Assembly: GCF_954871325.1 (NCBI RefSeq) | Contig: NC_088776.1 | Coordinates: 48,378,569 to 48,442,568 of the forward strand | DNA: 64,000 bases | Reading direction: 5' to 3' | DNA from: Gordionus sp. m RMFG-2023 | Taxonomy: Eukaryota; Nematomorpha; Gordioida; Chordodea; Parachordodidae | In this document: positions 34,401 to 49,400 of the stretch, piece after piece | Position numbering within the stretch: position 1 is the first letter of the stretch | Layout of the letters: each line of letters opens with the position of its first letter | Notes under the pieces: generated by a model | What the model was told of the DNA's origin: nothing | The model's input: the letters and a program-made list of their open reading frames with translations, nothing else | Database searches by the model: none | Program-made: the position numbers and the translations under genes

Positions 34401-37400
34401 ACAAAACAGATTAAAAATGTATAAACAATCAAAATGAAAAGTACAAAGAAAATTATGGAGGAGAAATATGTGCATTGAACTTACCCTTAAAAATATTAAT
34501 CTGGATTCTTAGTTAGTGGTAAGAATCAAGAGGATTTACCTCAAAAAGTTTAATTTTTATGACTATAGAACGCTATGGGCTATCCAGAGCTATATGACCA
34601 AGGGTGGTGGTTATCACCTGGACAAAAAAGTTATGGGGCAAATGATTAATGAAATATTTATTGATTTTGTCTAATTAAAATATGAAAGCCTATTAATTGA
34701 AAAAGAAAAAATAGAATTTGATAAAATACCATTATTTGATTTTTAGAATAGAAGAAAAAAAGGTCAAATAGATGTAATGACTATTTTCTGGCTAGTCACC
34801 AATTAGCACATTTAACCTTAAATACAGTGTATTCAATATGTAAATGAAATTGAATTATGCCCCTCCAAACTCAAAATAAAATTTAAAAGGAAATGGAATG
34901 AAAGAAACAAGGTTTATATATTTTAGTATTATCTGTCCGCATAATTAAGTTTGGACAAAAAACGCTAAGACACCGTATTCTTTAAAACAAAGATCACCTT
35001 TGTGGCAAAAATTATAAACAATTAAAATATAAAATGGGCATTCATCAAAAAAATAATAAATCTTAAGAAGCAAAATCTATTGAATTAGGAATGCTCAAAA
35101 GTCAAATAAAAATTATCTCTTAACTTTCTTTCTTTAAAGTGAGTATCAATGTTAGTAAAGACAAATTTACAAAAAAATCTATTTTAGTCATAATCACAAT
35201 AATTCTTACCAATATAACGTGACCGCATATCAATAAACTGATATTTTTGGTGAAATTGTTAACGAAATCTAAAAATGCGGGTCTTGATTTGGGATCTCCC
35301 GTGAGGGCTAATATTTGTGGCCTATTTAAAATAAAATTAGACTATTAAAATTTTATAAGCAAACTACTAAGTGAGAAGTAGTTTTAAATAAACACATTTT
35401 TGGGAAACCAACTAAAATGGCCATTCATGAAAATATCCTTGAAGTGGTCATCGTTAGAGGGTCAACTTAACAATTCATTTTTTTTAAACAGATAAATAGC
35501 GTGAAGTATTTCCAATTATGCAAATGTATTAGTAGTGTTGTTGGGGAAAGGAGGCGCACAGGGCTAAATATTTTTCACCTATTACACGCTTATCTTAATT
35601 TAAATCGCTTCTTTCTTTTTATATTTTAGATACCATTTTAAAAATTTTCAAAGTTGAAAAAGCACTGATATGTATCTACTTACTGAGCATAATATTAAGG
35701 CCATATGAGAGGTTTTCTATGATCCAGTAGAATCAAAATATTTCTAAAACCAAACCTAAATTTACTTAAAAAGTTAAGTTAATTTTAATATTCAGAACAA
35801 CCTTGAAATATTAAATATTACAAGACAGTGTAAATAACCATCTTTAGAAATTGAAGCGTTAATGTATCAAGATAAACAAAATCTTAGACAAATGTGGTCC
35901 TCATCAGCTTGGTAAAGATTTTATATAGTTTTCCTTGTAGCAGGTCCAGAAAAAAATTAAAATTTAACACGTTAAAATATACTATAAATAATAATAGCTA
36001 AGAATACGCTGATTTTTATAACTTAAAAAAAATATTAATCGATAATTAAAGCATTACTAGTAAAGTATCATTTTAAAATTGTAAAGTTTCAACTTAAACT
36101 ACAAATATTTCTAAGGCAAACCTATATTTTAAAAAAATGTAGAAGATATGTAAAAAATATGTGAATATTTTAATAAGGTATAAAATAAATTTAGAAAAAA
36201 AAATCCAGCCCACCTAAAATTTCAGAAATGTATAAAATACGTAACCTAAAATTTTTAACGTGTTCTTCGATATTGTTCAATTTTAATACTGATGTTAATG
36301 CATTTTTGTAAGAATGAGCTTGTGTGGACGATCCCCAATTGACGTCTAAAATGAAATAATGTGTGAATTATTGATAGTATATAATTTCCACTTATACGGA
36401 GTAATATGAGCAAAAAATATTTCTAGCTAAATTACTTTATTATATCAAATCAAATGAAAAATCCCAAAATCATTGGAATATTTTGCAAAATTGGAAGTTA
36501 AGTGCAAAAATGCTATTCATCACATTATCAATAACCCACATATAATAATTTATGTATAAAAAAAATTTATCCAACTCTGATTGGAAAATATATAAATTAA
36601 ATAAAAGTATACCAGGTTTTTTGTATCTAACGTAGCCATAGAAGGATATAACGAAAAAAAAGGTTAAAAACGCGGCCCACCATTGAATGAGGAACATGGT
36701 CACCAGGCAAAGACCGCTTCCAAAAAGGCTAATCCATTTGTTAAAGTATTTGAAACTGGGTCTGAAACCTTATTCATTTTTTTATATCCATTACATTAAA
36801 TCACATAATTAAACGCTCTCTCCCCCCAGTGTTCCTCCCATAAAATAGCATTTACAAATAATTATGGAAACAGATACTGATTTAACTTCTCAAGGAAATG
36901 AGGTCTAAAAAAGGTGACTATTATATTAAGTAATCAATTCGTCTTTAACTTAAAAAATAATTAACGGCAACATTTAACCTATCGATTTGGACATGGATGC
37001 ATCGAAGCACGAATAATTGATGAGCGCGTAAGCCATCAAGAAGAAGTTAGAGATGATGGGAGCTATAAGATTCAGCTGTGCTAGAGATTTAAAAATATGT
37101 GTAAAATGTATTTGTTAAGGTTTAGAAAACATATGAAAATAATTGCAAGTTTTTTATCCTTAATCTGAGGGACCATCGATTTAGGTTTTATCAAGTTTTT
37201 TGATTTTAAAGAGTCAAAATATTTCAAAAATGGTATCGATTCTCAAGTATTTTAATGATATAATATTTGACCTCTCCCCCCCTCTAAATAAAGAGCTTCA
37301 ATTAAAAATTATATAATCAAATTACCGACTAATATGAATAAAACGGCGATCGCAAACGCTAACACATAAGCTCTGTAAGGTTCATCATTCTTTTTACTGC

Positions 37401-40400
37401 CCACGGCAAAATATCTGATTCCAGGAAATAAATTATCTCGACACAGAGCCTAATATTATATATATAGTGTTATAAAAATTTCTAAAAAAATCACGTTCAT
37501 TGATAAAAATCCAACGCGTTCATGTTCAACCTCAAAAATGGAAAATGTTCACGTTCATTCAAAACATTTTGAATAAATTTCATTTAATATAAATAAATGC
37601 CTTATATGTTTTAACATAATATATTAGCCATGTTTAAAATTAATATTTGATATATATATATACAATATAATATAGTGAAAAACAAAGTTTTTCAAATACA
37701 CATTGAAACATATGTACTAGGAAACTCTTTAAATGGTTAGAAACAGGGTGGTCTCGGAACCTTAAAGTAAGAAAGTAAACCAAGGTTGTTTAGCCGAATC
37801 TAGAATGGATTGTTTAACTTAATAAGCAAGGAAATAGAGTCATTAAAAGATATCGGAGAAGAACGCTAACAAGCATTTATTAAAATCAGATAACTTTAGA
37901 ACTAAAAGGGATTCGATGAGATGTTTAAATGCTAATTTGAAGGACTTAAGGAGGGATTATATTGGAAGGCCGGGGAAGAATAAAGGATGTGCAAGAATTT
38001 AGGTAAGAAAAATATTTTTTGGCGAGGAAAAAAATATGATGCGTGGGAAGGTGATGAAGTAGCGAATATTGAATTAAGTTGTTAAAAAAATTTTGATAAA
38101 GAAGGTGAGGAAGTAGCGAATATTGAATTAAGTTGTTAAAAAATTTTTATAAATAAGTTGAAAAGCTGATAGGAGAACGCAGAGTTCCTTGTGCGGAATG
38201 ATTTTAAATTATGGGGGAGGTATAATATTTTCTTTGTTGAGTGAGGATATAAGTTTTTTAAAAAAATATTATTGGAATAAATATTTGTTAAATAACATTT
38301 CCTCTTTTATTCATTTCCACTACAACCGAACGTTGCTCCACTTGGTTTAGTATGTTGTTTATATTTTATTGATTGTCAAACTTGCTTGTGTCTTTATTGA
38401 TCGACGAGTTTGCTTATATCGTTTGTCAATTTCCATCAATTTTCAATGTAAAATTTTTTTTATATGTCTAATTTCTCGCGTTTTATACATTTTGATTATT
38501 GTGTTTATTATTATGTTAGTATTTTAAATTAAATTTTTTTAAATATTTTTGTAAATCTTCTTTTATTTCCATTACAAAATTCTCGAATTTTGTAGGTAAT
38601 ATTTTCTTTCTAATAGGTCTTTACTAATTTTGACTGTGAACTTGAACTTCCTCACTTTTTCTCCTTCTAAAAAAAAATGTGTTTTCGGTTCTGAATTGAT
38701 ATTACCATTATTTATATTTTTCAAATCTGTTGTAATATTACGAATGAACTTATTTTATACTTAAACTTTTATATGTGGATGATATTTATAATGTAATAAA
38801 ATTTTATATATTTCAGAGACCTGCAGGCCCGGCCAGGCTCTGGTAAATTTTTAAAATATACCAGGGCCGGGCCGGGCCTGAAATTATTTTTGAAAATACT
38901 CGGGCAGGGCTGGGCCGGGCTGTAAATTTTTTTAAAAATATTTATACAACATGAATTATCATATTCGTCAATTAGATATGGTTATATTAATTATATATAG
39001 TTATGATTATTATAATGTTGGGTGAAAGTTAACACTAGCCAACAGTCATGGTATCTATTACATAATATAATTATAGTTTTCTTGCCATGGAATAAATACG
39101 CAATGGGTAATAAATACATTATTATATAATATATGTTATATTTTTCATTAATTAAAATATCAGTTTTATTTTTTTATAAATACAATTAATATAGTATATT
39201 CTCAAAATATTATTTACACAAATTTTTTATAGTATCAATTTGTAGTATACTAAATATTTGTTTAGAATTAAAAAAAATGATATTATGTTTGCTTATTAAA
39301 TGATAATACTCGCCGAAAAATATGGTAAAATACCGAATAGGTAAATTTTTTATATATATACCAGGTTGAATATAATTTAAAAAAATTCCGAGCCGGGCCT
39401 AAAAAATTTTTTTTTTAAATCTGGGCCGAGCCTAAATTTTTAAGCCCAGGCCGGGCCGTAAAAATACCTCTGCAGGTCTCTGATATGTTTAAATAAATTT
39501 TTATAAATCAATAAACGCCAACTTGCGGATTAATATTATTAAATTGGATATTTTAATTTAAATATTTTTTTTAATATAATCACATAAATGATTTAAACCA
39601 TGTATTAGTTATATGAAATATAATTATTAATTTATGTTACTTTATTATTGAATATATCTAAAAATTTAATTATTATAATTTGTTTATATCGTAAGAAAAT
39701 GAATCTAAACTCCTTTAATAGATTTTATATAATAGAAATATTAAAAATTAAAATATTGATTAATTATATATTTCATCATTAAATAGTAATAAATTATTTA
39801 TACACTCATAAAATTATTTTTATTAAATTACCTTGTAAGCTAAACATTTGCAATACATAGGATATTCCCAAGAATGATTTATTGATTTTCAAAGTAAAAC
39901 AAATTTTTCGTCGTAATTTACATAAAAAATTTTTTTCAACTATACACTACCACCGGCCATAAATGACTGCCTACCCTGCATTTTTACATAAAAAATTAAT
40001 AACTTTAAACTTTTTAACTTATTTGGGTAAAAGCGAATTGATTAATTAATTTAAGATGTCTAAACATATTAATTCGGAATTTCTATAAATATTTCTATGA
40101 AATTTTAACCTTTGAAAACAACATGTCAAAAATGACCAATTTGGTAAAATAGGGTTCATTAGTTTTTTTTCAGCAACAATTTCAAGTTGCCCATTGTTTT
40201 TTGGAAGAAAGTCAATAATCACATTCTAAATCTGCTTATTAATACCCATTTTTAATTATTTTTAAAAAAATTCCTAGATTTTTTTTGCTTTAAATCATTA
40301 AAGAAACTTTTAGTCTTTATAAATTTTAACGAACATTCGACCAAAATGATTAAAAGAAAAGAAATTTCTATTCCAACTAAATGCAAAATAATTAATTTAC

Positions 40401-43400
40401 CATTAAGTGGTAAAAGTAATCGCCGAATTGACAGAGAATTAACCCTAGCTCGACGAACAGTCGATTGTATACTTAAAAGATTACGCAACAATAATATAAT
40501 ATCGAATCCAAAGAGGCCTGGAAGACCCCGCAAAACGATTTTAAGCTATGATAGGTATATAGCAAGGATCAGTAAACGCAATTGACGCCTTGTCGCCTCA
40601 AAGATAGCTGCGGAGATTAATCTGACTCGGGAAAACCCGATAAGTGTCACAACTGTGAAAAGACGCCTTAGGAGCTTTGAACTTTATGGTACGGTAGCGG
40701 TCAAAAAGCCACTCTTGAGCAAAAAAAATAAATCAAGCGATTAGACTGGGAACGAAAACATCAATTTTGGACATCTGCCAACTGGTAACAGGTCTTATGG
40801 AGTGATGAGTCAAAATTCGAAATCTTCGGGTTCTAAAAGAAGGCAATATATCCGCCGCTCAGCTGGAGAGCGATCACTGCATAGTTCCTACAGTCAAATT
40901 CGGGGGAGGGTCTGTTATGGTGTGGGAGTGCTTTGGTGCCGGGGCAACCGGCAACATTGTAAAAAAGGTCCTTAACAAGGAGGTATACCGGCAAATCATT
41001 GAGGACCATGTGATTTCATCAGGAAAGTGTTTGATAGGGAATAACTTTTTATTTCAACAAAATAATGACCCAAAGCATACATCCAGGCTATGCAAAGATT
41101 ATTTACAAAATCTACAACACGGTATTCTCAAGTTGATGACTTGGCCATCCCAGTCTCCCGATCTCCATCCAATAGAACTTTTATGGAATCACCTTGATCG
41201 ACAAGCGCGAAAAAGTCCTCTAACCTCTCATTTGCACCTTTGGGAAGTATTACAGAGAGAATGGAACAATATCATTTCCGAATATTTAAAAAATCTCATA
41301 GAAAGTTTACCAAAAATTTGTGCAGCAATTATTAAGAATAAAGGTGGTCATATTGATGAGACCAAAATTTGATCTTAATTAATTTCTATGTCTTTTATTT
41401 TTTGTAATTTTATGCAATAATATGAAAACTTATAAATAAATTTGATAATTTTGTGTTATTTGTCTTATTTTAAGAAAAATATTAAGAAAAGGGTGGGGAA
41501 TCATTTATGGCCGGTAGTATATACCAAAAGTGGGTTGACAAGAACTATTGTTTTTGCCATAAAAAAAAATAACTATTTATACAATAAAGTCTTTTTATAT
41601 ATATTAATTATTTCAATTTATATAAACTCCAAATATATCATTCTATAAAAACGGAGGTGGCACTACAAGTTCCCAAAAACATGAATAATTATATTTTAAA
41701 ATGGTAATTTGTATATTTTGTTTTAAAAAAAATTCATTAGATTCTGATGTAAGGGCTTTTATTTTGCCGCCTATATTTTTTAAGAATTTTAAGGTTCAGC
41801 ATGACATATGTCCAAGGTAAGAGATAATGATTGTAAAAAAAAATAAAATCTGTTAATTTCGAATATTTAATTGTTTTTTCTTTTCGGCTATATCAACCGG
41901 GTCAGAATTTAAATTTTTTAGAAATGAAGAGACGCATATGAAGTCCCAAATTAAGGATTTACCTAAAGATCAAGATACAGAAGTTAGGCCATCTGGTCTT
42001 AGACCATCATCTAATAATAAATTAGCAAGCTCAAGGATGTTTAGTATTCAGTACTCGTAAGAGAACGGCTAATAACTGAATTAATTGCTGCGTGTCTTGC
42101 ATGTCTGCCTTGACTATATACAATTAAGACCATGTCTCCCTTTGTAATCAACTAATATTTTACATTTTATGCATGTATGTAGTTAAATGTTACATCCAAT
42201 TCGATGGTCTATGGCAACTCTTAATTGTTCATCTGATAGAGGTTACTTTTAATTAAAGGTTCAAAAATTGATTGATGTGTTAAAACTGTGGGTCAAACAG
42301 CTTCAAGTGGAGCTAAAGATATCCAAGCTGTCAAGGCCGAATTTAGAAGGTTATCTTTAGGAGTGATAAAAGAAGATATCATGGCGTTGTTCATCAAAAG
42401 CGATGTCAAAAATGAAGAAAGAGATATAAGATTTAATGGATATAAATCTAAACCACCCATTTTTGAGGGTAATTGTTAGAAGCCCCAGTTAAAATTTTCC
42501 AATTTAATATTTAAAATATTTTATAATATACTTCTAAAGAATTCATGATAAAGATTAATAATTTTATTATTTAAAAAAAAAGAATATCTATAAAAATATG
42601 TAAAATCTTTAGTAAAAATAAATATTTTTTTAAAAGGAAAAAACTTTGGTGTGAAGGTATTTCTTTTAAAATAAAATAAAAAAATACTATTTAGATATCC
42701 CTTGACTTCACAATTTTTGAATATCTTTTCTTTAAACCAGCATCTTTGGTTTTTTATTTTCCCATCCTTACAATTGCCAGGTTTCAGAATGATCAGATGA
42801 ATCTGAACAATGTTTATCAATTGGTTTCATTAAACCATTTTAAAAGTTAGTGTAAAAAAATTAAAACTTCCCAATTAAATAAAAAACTGAAAAATTATTT
42901 ATTAACAGACCAAAATTTTAAATACCTACCAAATTTAACTAATTATTTATTTTAAATACTGTCCGAATCAATAAAAAACTTGAAAATTAATTATTAACTG
43001 CCCAAAAATTTTAAATACCTACCAAATGTTTTTTCTACTGCCTATTTCTTAATAAAAACTGCTATAAAAAGTATTATTAAAAACAAAAGGAATAAAAGCG
43101 GTTAGTAAATGTAAAAAGAATAAAAATTAACGGTTATTTCAAAGAATATGAGTTTTCGGTTATGCTATGGACAAGTTGTGAACGATAGAAAAAAAATACT
43201 TTTATTTATATAAAAAAAAATTTTAATTAATTTTTAACATTATCATAGAAAATTTAATTATTTATAATTTTTACTTTAAATTGTATTCAACAATTAAATT
43301 ATAAAACCCTTGATCTTAAAAATAATAAGAATTAGATGAGAATTTCAAAGAATTACAATAAAATAAATAAATTCTAAAAGATATTAACTATTATATATCT

Positions 43401-46400
43401 ATTATAATAATCATAATAATTTAATAAACCTATGAAATACAAATTTAAAATACCAGGCTAATTATAGTTCGAAAAAATGGCGTCTTAATTTAAAAACAAT
43501 TAATTTTAAATTTTATAATATATTTGTGTATTACTATGTAAATATTAAATAGATTAATGTTATTATATAAATAAATGATTTATCAATAAAAATATTGTAT
43601 ATACTTGTTCATAAGTAAACTATAACTGATCATTATTATATATTTAAATGACTTATGTTATGGTGTAGTTAAATTATAGATGTTATACTATCAAAGAGTA
43701 TATGATGTATATATTAAAAATTAAAACGATTGTTATGTATACAGAATATAAAATCAGATATGAATCAGATCGGTTGGTGGGTTAAATTTCTTTAATATAG
43801 TAAAGGAAACAGCTGATTAATAAATAACGTTTTTTCTTAAAAAATTCGGATTAATAAAAAAAAGGAACGTGTTCACGTTTAAAGTTCGCCAAAAATAAAA
43901 GGAACGCTGTTAATCGTTTTTTCAAAAATATGAACTTCGTTGAACGCGTTCATTTACAATAGTGTACATATACTATATTCGATTAAATACGAGTAAACTA
44001 TGTTTAAAAAAAATTCACTATAATCCTCGAGATTTAAAATGATCACAAGAGTAAGACTCCTAAATTTATATGCATCTTAGTAAAATACTCAATAATGATC
44101 ACCCATTAGATGGTAAACTGATCAAGAGACCATTGTCCGTTATTCCCCAAGACCTTAAACTAAAACAATTTTTCGATTAAAACCCCCATCGATGGGTTAG
44201 ACTTTGTGGAGTTTTGGCATTATGAGTTTTGTAAAAAAAATGAACCTGAAAAACTTTAGGAGCGCCCACCAAACTTGCCAATGCAGAAGAAAGGGTAGCC
44301 GAAAATATTCCTATCGTGGTGATGGGCCCGTATATGGATATCATATCAACAACCTAATGCGTTCGTTGTTTAATATAAAATTATTAATAAAACTGTTATT
44401 AATTATATCCCGATTCTCCAATCAAAAAAAAAATGAGAACCCTTTCCCCCTATTAAAATTATTTTTTCTATATCTTTAAGATTATAATCTATAAAACAAA
44501 ACAACTAGAATCCAGAAGGTATTATCAGTACCCCCGGGAAGATTTAGACGTCGAATCGATTCTAAAATTTTAATTAGGGCTTAATCGGACCCGAACCTCA
44601 ATAAAATCGCAAAAATATTTATTTTCTTGCTGTTCTTTAAACTATTATTCAGTGCTTATAATTTTCCCGTTTTCATGGAAATATCGTACTTTTTCAACAG
44701 TCCAATAATTTTTTTTAGAATATATTTCCGGATCGAAACCAGAATTTATTTCGAATCGGGTCGGAAATAAGCCTGATAAAGTACTCTAGAAACGTTAAAA
44801 TAATTATGACTGCCCTCCTCTCCCAATTTCTTGATATGTAGAAGTTTTATACTTATTTTAACAAATCAATCAGAAATTAATTATCTAATAAAGTAAATAA
44901 AATATTTGCATTCACCTGATAATCGTTGAGCAACCCATATTTACATTTAGTCATATTAATGTTAAAACCATTGTTGGTATCTAATTGTTGATTGGTGGCG
45001 CAGGACAAGTGAGAACCATCACCATTAATCAATACATAATCAGCCAATTTACTCATGTTTTTAGTCAATATATTCGTCGAAACCAATGGTAAATTATTCG
45101 CGTTAGCATCATTGGATTTCAAGACATTGCTGAAATTTTTGATAGTATTATTAGCACCAAGCATTAAACCACTAGTTACATTTCCAGGAAAGAGAGAGGA
45201 AAGATTATTAAAAGAAAAAAGATCGGAAACTTTTCCAGAAGCTTCCCTTATCACCGAAAACCCTAGCATCCAAATTAGGGCTAGGTAAACAGCAGTGGTT
45301 ATCAGAATGGCTAGAAATGTGCCTTTTGGTATAGCCTTTTGGGCGTTCTATATAAATATATTAAAGAAATTTTAAATTAAATAAGAAAATAATAACGTAG
45401 CGTCACTATCCTTTTAAAAGTGAAAGACTATTTTTAAAAGTATTTAAAATTTCTTAAAAATGTAAATTAAAATAAAATATCGAAGGAAATTCAAAATTTA
45501 ATTCTTTTTTTCATAAAGATGGGTCCTTATAATTTTAAGATTTATCTGATAAGCAATTTTTAGCCTCCCTGCCATTAAAAACGATATCCCTGTTTTACGG
45601 TCACGATAATTATATAGAAATGGTTGATATTATTATTCAATTTAAAAATAATATACTAAGTGGGAATTTCCGATTTAGGGATTCAGAGGTGAAAATGGTA
45701 CTAAAATTCATAATTAACGCGTAAATTTTATTGCATCAAATAAAAGAAAAAAAGAAAAGTATCTATAAAATAACTTCCTCAATAAATTTACCATTTTATT
45801 TTATGTATATTAAATAGTTCACTTAATGTATGGAAATTTAAAAGAATTATAATTGATTGAATACTTTTAAATCACCGGATATGTTGGCACCCGCTAGTAT
45901 TCCGGTTGCGGCAGGGAAAAATATAGAAAATACTGAAAAAAAATTCTCTTCTTTAGTAAACGCGGGTTTAAAATTTTGTTTGAATATCTGAACTTTAATA
46001 AAATATATATTATATACAAATGAAATGAGATTTGTGAAATAATCAGGAACGTAATGTTGACTATAAAGTAACTCAAAACAAAGCAGAATGAACATCGCAC
46101 ATACATTTTTGGTCCAGAGTAGCCCTGAACAAATTTTAATTTACCCGACCGAGAAGAATGTCTAAGACCAAATAGATTCGAGTTCAGTGAGCAGAATTTA
46201 ACGTTTTGATAAGATAGATTTTGGTGAATAGAATTTCTCTATTTGGTTAGAGGAATATTCTTAGGCTAACACCATATCAGATCGAGTGTAGCGCGTAATG
46301 ATAAAAAAAAATAGCTAGCCAAAAATCGAGAATGGCAAAATATAATTTCCCAAAAATTTGGATATTTCGAGCGTTTGCACATAAATTATCATTTAAAAAT

Positions 46401-49400
46401 TAACTATTTCTTTATTCTGTACAAGCTCTATGGTAATTGCCTTTTCTCTATATCTACTTTAAAGGCTCTTGTTAATTTATTATCTATTACTTCTTCTATA
46501 TTCGGCTAATATAAACGATAAATTTTTTACATTTCTTTGTTTTATAAAAAATCAATCTTTACCTTTTTTTCTCTTAATATTTAGTATCTCAATTTTAACT
46601 TCAATCAAATATACTATTTCTTCATGTTGTTTGGAAAATTTGTCTACAAATCCTATGGTAATTGATTCTCTAAGTTTTCTATTTCTTATATCCAAAACCT
46701 CATTAAATCAATTCTAAATAGTCTTTATCTCTTCTTCTTTGGTTTATAAAAAAATTCACTTGTTTTCCTTCTGCTATGCTCAATTTCTTTATTAGTATAA
46801 AGCTCTCATATTATCAGACTAAAGCCATGCTGAGCATTTAATCACATAGTGCTAAAAAATAGCAGGCCAAAAAAATTTAACATTTCCAAAATTTGGATAT
46901 TTTAAGCGCTTGCACATTAAAAATTTGTCGACTGTTTAACAGTTATATTAATTTCGAAGGATCCCCATATATGTAATAGATGTATACACAGGATGGTCCG
47001 ATTAGCGTGATACCTTTTTCACCTAATCATGACTCCGCAGTTATTAAGATATTTTAACAAAATTTTATAGAGTGAACTCATTCTTAACAATTCTCCATGT
47101 TTTATAAATTTTTCTTAATAGGTTTATACAATATGCAACTTTATTTTAAAATAATAAAAAACCAAAGATTTTTTTGATATCAAACGATAAAAAAAAATGG
47201 TGTTTACTAAAGATAATTTAGGTTCAATTAAAATTTTATAAAAACGACATTATGATGCTAAATAATTATTTCAGGAATTTCCAAACAGAAATTGGTTTCT
47301 TTCAGAACTCAATCGGCTCATTGGCAAAATTAATTGATACAACGGGATCAGCAGACAAAGGTATGGTGGTGGGAGACCAGTAAGTGCACGAACTCTAAAA
47401 AATATTAAATTTGTTGATGTACTTGTAATGAGTCAAGAAGGCATCCATAAGACGATTTCTCAAATATCCAGAGAGATTGGTATATCACAAACTAAAGTAT
47501 ACATCAAAATATTCATAAGGATTTGATTTGTGGCTAAAATATTTATTACTCATTTGATTCGTCTAAGAAATTTTTGCTTAAATTCAATCCATGTTTGATT
47601 CATTTTATGTGGTTTACTGGTGAAAATCTATTTACTCATTTGATTCGTGCTAAGAAATTTTTGCTTAAATTCAATCCATGTTTGATTCATTTTATGTGGT
47701 TTACTAATGAAAATCTATTTACTTTAATTTTACCTGTTAATCTGCAGAATGATAGACTTTATCATCCGCCAAAATAGAAGTCAGTGCTAATCGACTACTC
47801 AGGTGCCATTCAAACTTTTCAAAATAGGTCATGGTTTCGATTGGTATTTCAAATTTTTGGCAGCAGTCAACTCATTTTTATCGATCCAGTTGTTAAGTTA
47901 AACGAATCTTATTACAGAGATATCTTATTAAAAAATATGTATTGCCTCAAAAAAATGAATTGTCTAGCGAGTGCTTCATATTTCAGCAGGACAATACACC
48001 CAATAACTGTGCCCTCGAAACCATACATTTGTTAGAACGTGGAACACCTGATTTCAATCACCCATTGTTATAGCCTCCAAGCAGCCCTGACCTCAACCAG
48101 TTGATTATGATATTCGGAGTATTCAGCAGGACAATTAATGATGTTAACCATCTTAAGCAAGATTTTGGAAGAATGGGAAAATTTTGATCATGCAATCATA
48201 AAAGTGCTATAGGAAAATGGAGAAATCGTCTTTGCACATGTGTAAAAGGTAAATGAGGCCACTTTGAGAATACTTTTATTTTTGTAATAATGTTCATTAT
48301 TATTTATATTAACTGAACTTTAATAAATTGAAATGTGTAATTTATGTTTGGATTTTTTTATTTTAAATAAAGTTGCAAATAATCTAAGCCTATTTATAGA
48401 ACTGCAGAATTGCTAAGAATGAGATTTTTATCATTCTGTAAATTTTCGTAAAAAGACTTAAATACAGTTAAGATTAAGTGAAAAAGAGTGACGCTTCAAT
48501 CGGACCACCCTGAATAATATATTAAAACTACTCTGTATTTATAACTATTAACTAGCAAACTCTCAATTCCTCAAACGCAAGTACGCTTTGAAACAGAAAA
48601 GTATGTGCTTGTTTAGTTAATTCAACCGGTAATTTTTTATATACAAAGAAGTCTCAAAAATTGAATTAAAAATAAGAATAGTATAAATCAGCAAAAAGAT
48701 TTAAACCATTATATCCGAAAAATCCTTTAGCCTTTTGAAGGTCTTTCGAAGGAAGGAACGAGCCTATGATGTAATTTAATATGGCGATCAGCAATAGCAC
48801 CAGTAATCCGATTTGTGCCTGCATATTTGTATTTATTACAAATAAATTATACATGTTTTTATGTTAAATCAGAGAAATATTTTTGCGTAAAAAGATTTAT
48901 ATTATGATCGCTCTCTGATTTAACCATCTGCTTTGCTAAATTATTTAAATATTTATAATTTTGACATTTTTTTTCTTTCGAAAATCAATAAATACTTTAT
49001 TAAAATAGTAAATTTTTGACTTTTAATTGGTTAAGTATGGTGTTAATTTAACCAATTACACCTGCTAAATAATTATTTTTTAAAAAAAATAAGTATTAAA
49101 TGCTCAATAAAGTATATATTTGAGATTAGAATTTTTAAAATACTTTGGCTTCCCATTCCATTCCGGCTAAAGAAATCGCTAATAGAAGGATCGCGGTTAA
49201 GCAACCTATAATCCTTATCCAATTAGTAGCCGATATCCCAAAATACGATCCGACATATTTCTAAATAAGTTTCGAAAATTATATCATTTTTTTTTAAAAA
49301 ATAAGGATATTTATTATATATAAAAATAAAATAAATGATAGGAATAGTTAGATTCTATTCATAGTGGGATCTGATCCAGAATGGTTTAACAACTGATCGA

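Noticed and set aside
46469-46717. Small membrane protein on the plus strand
   Set aside because: Hydrophobic translation is expected from T-rich DNA; it lies within a cotransporter intron and has no supporting signal.
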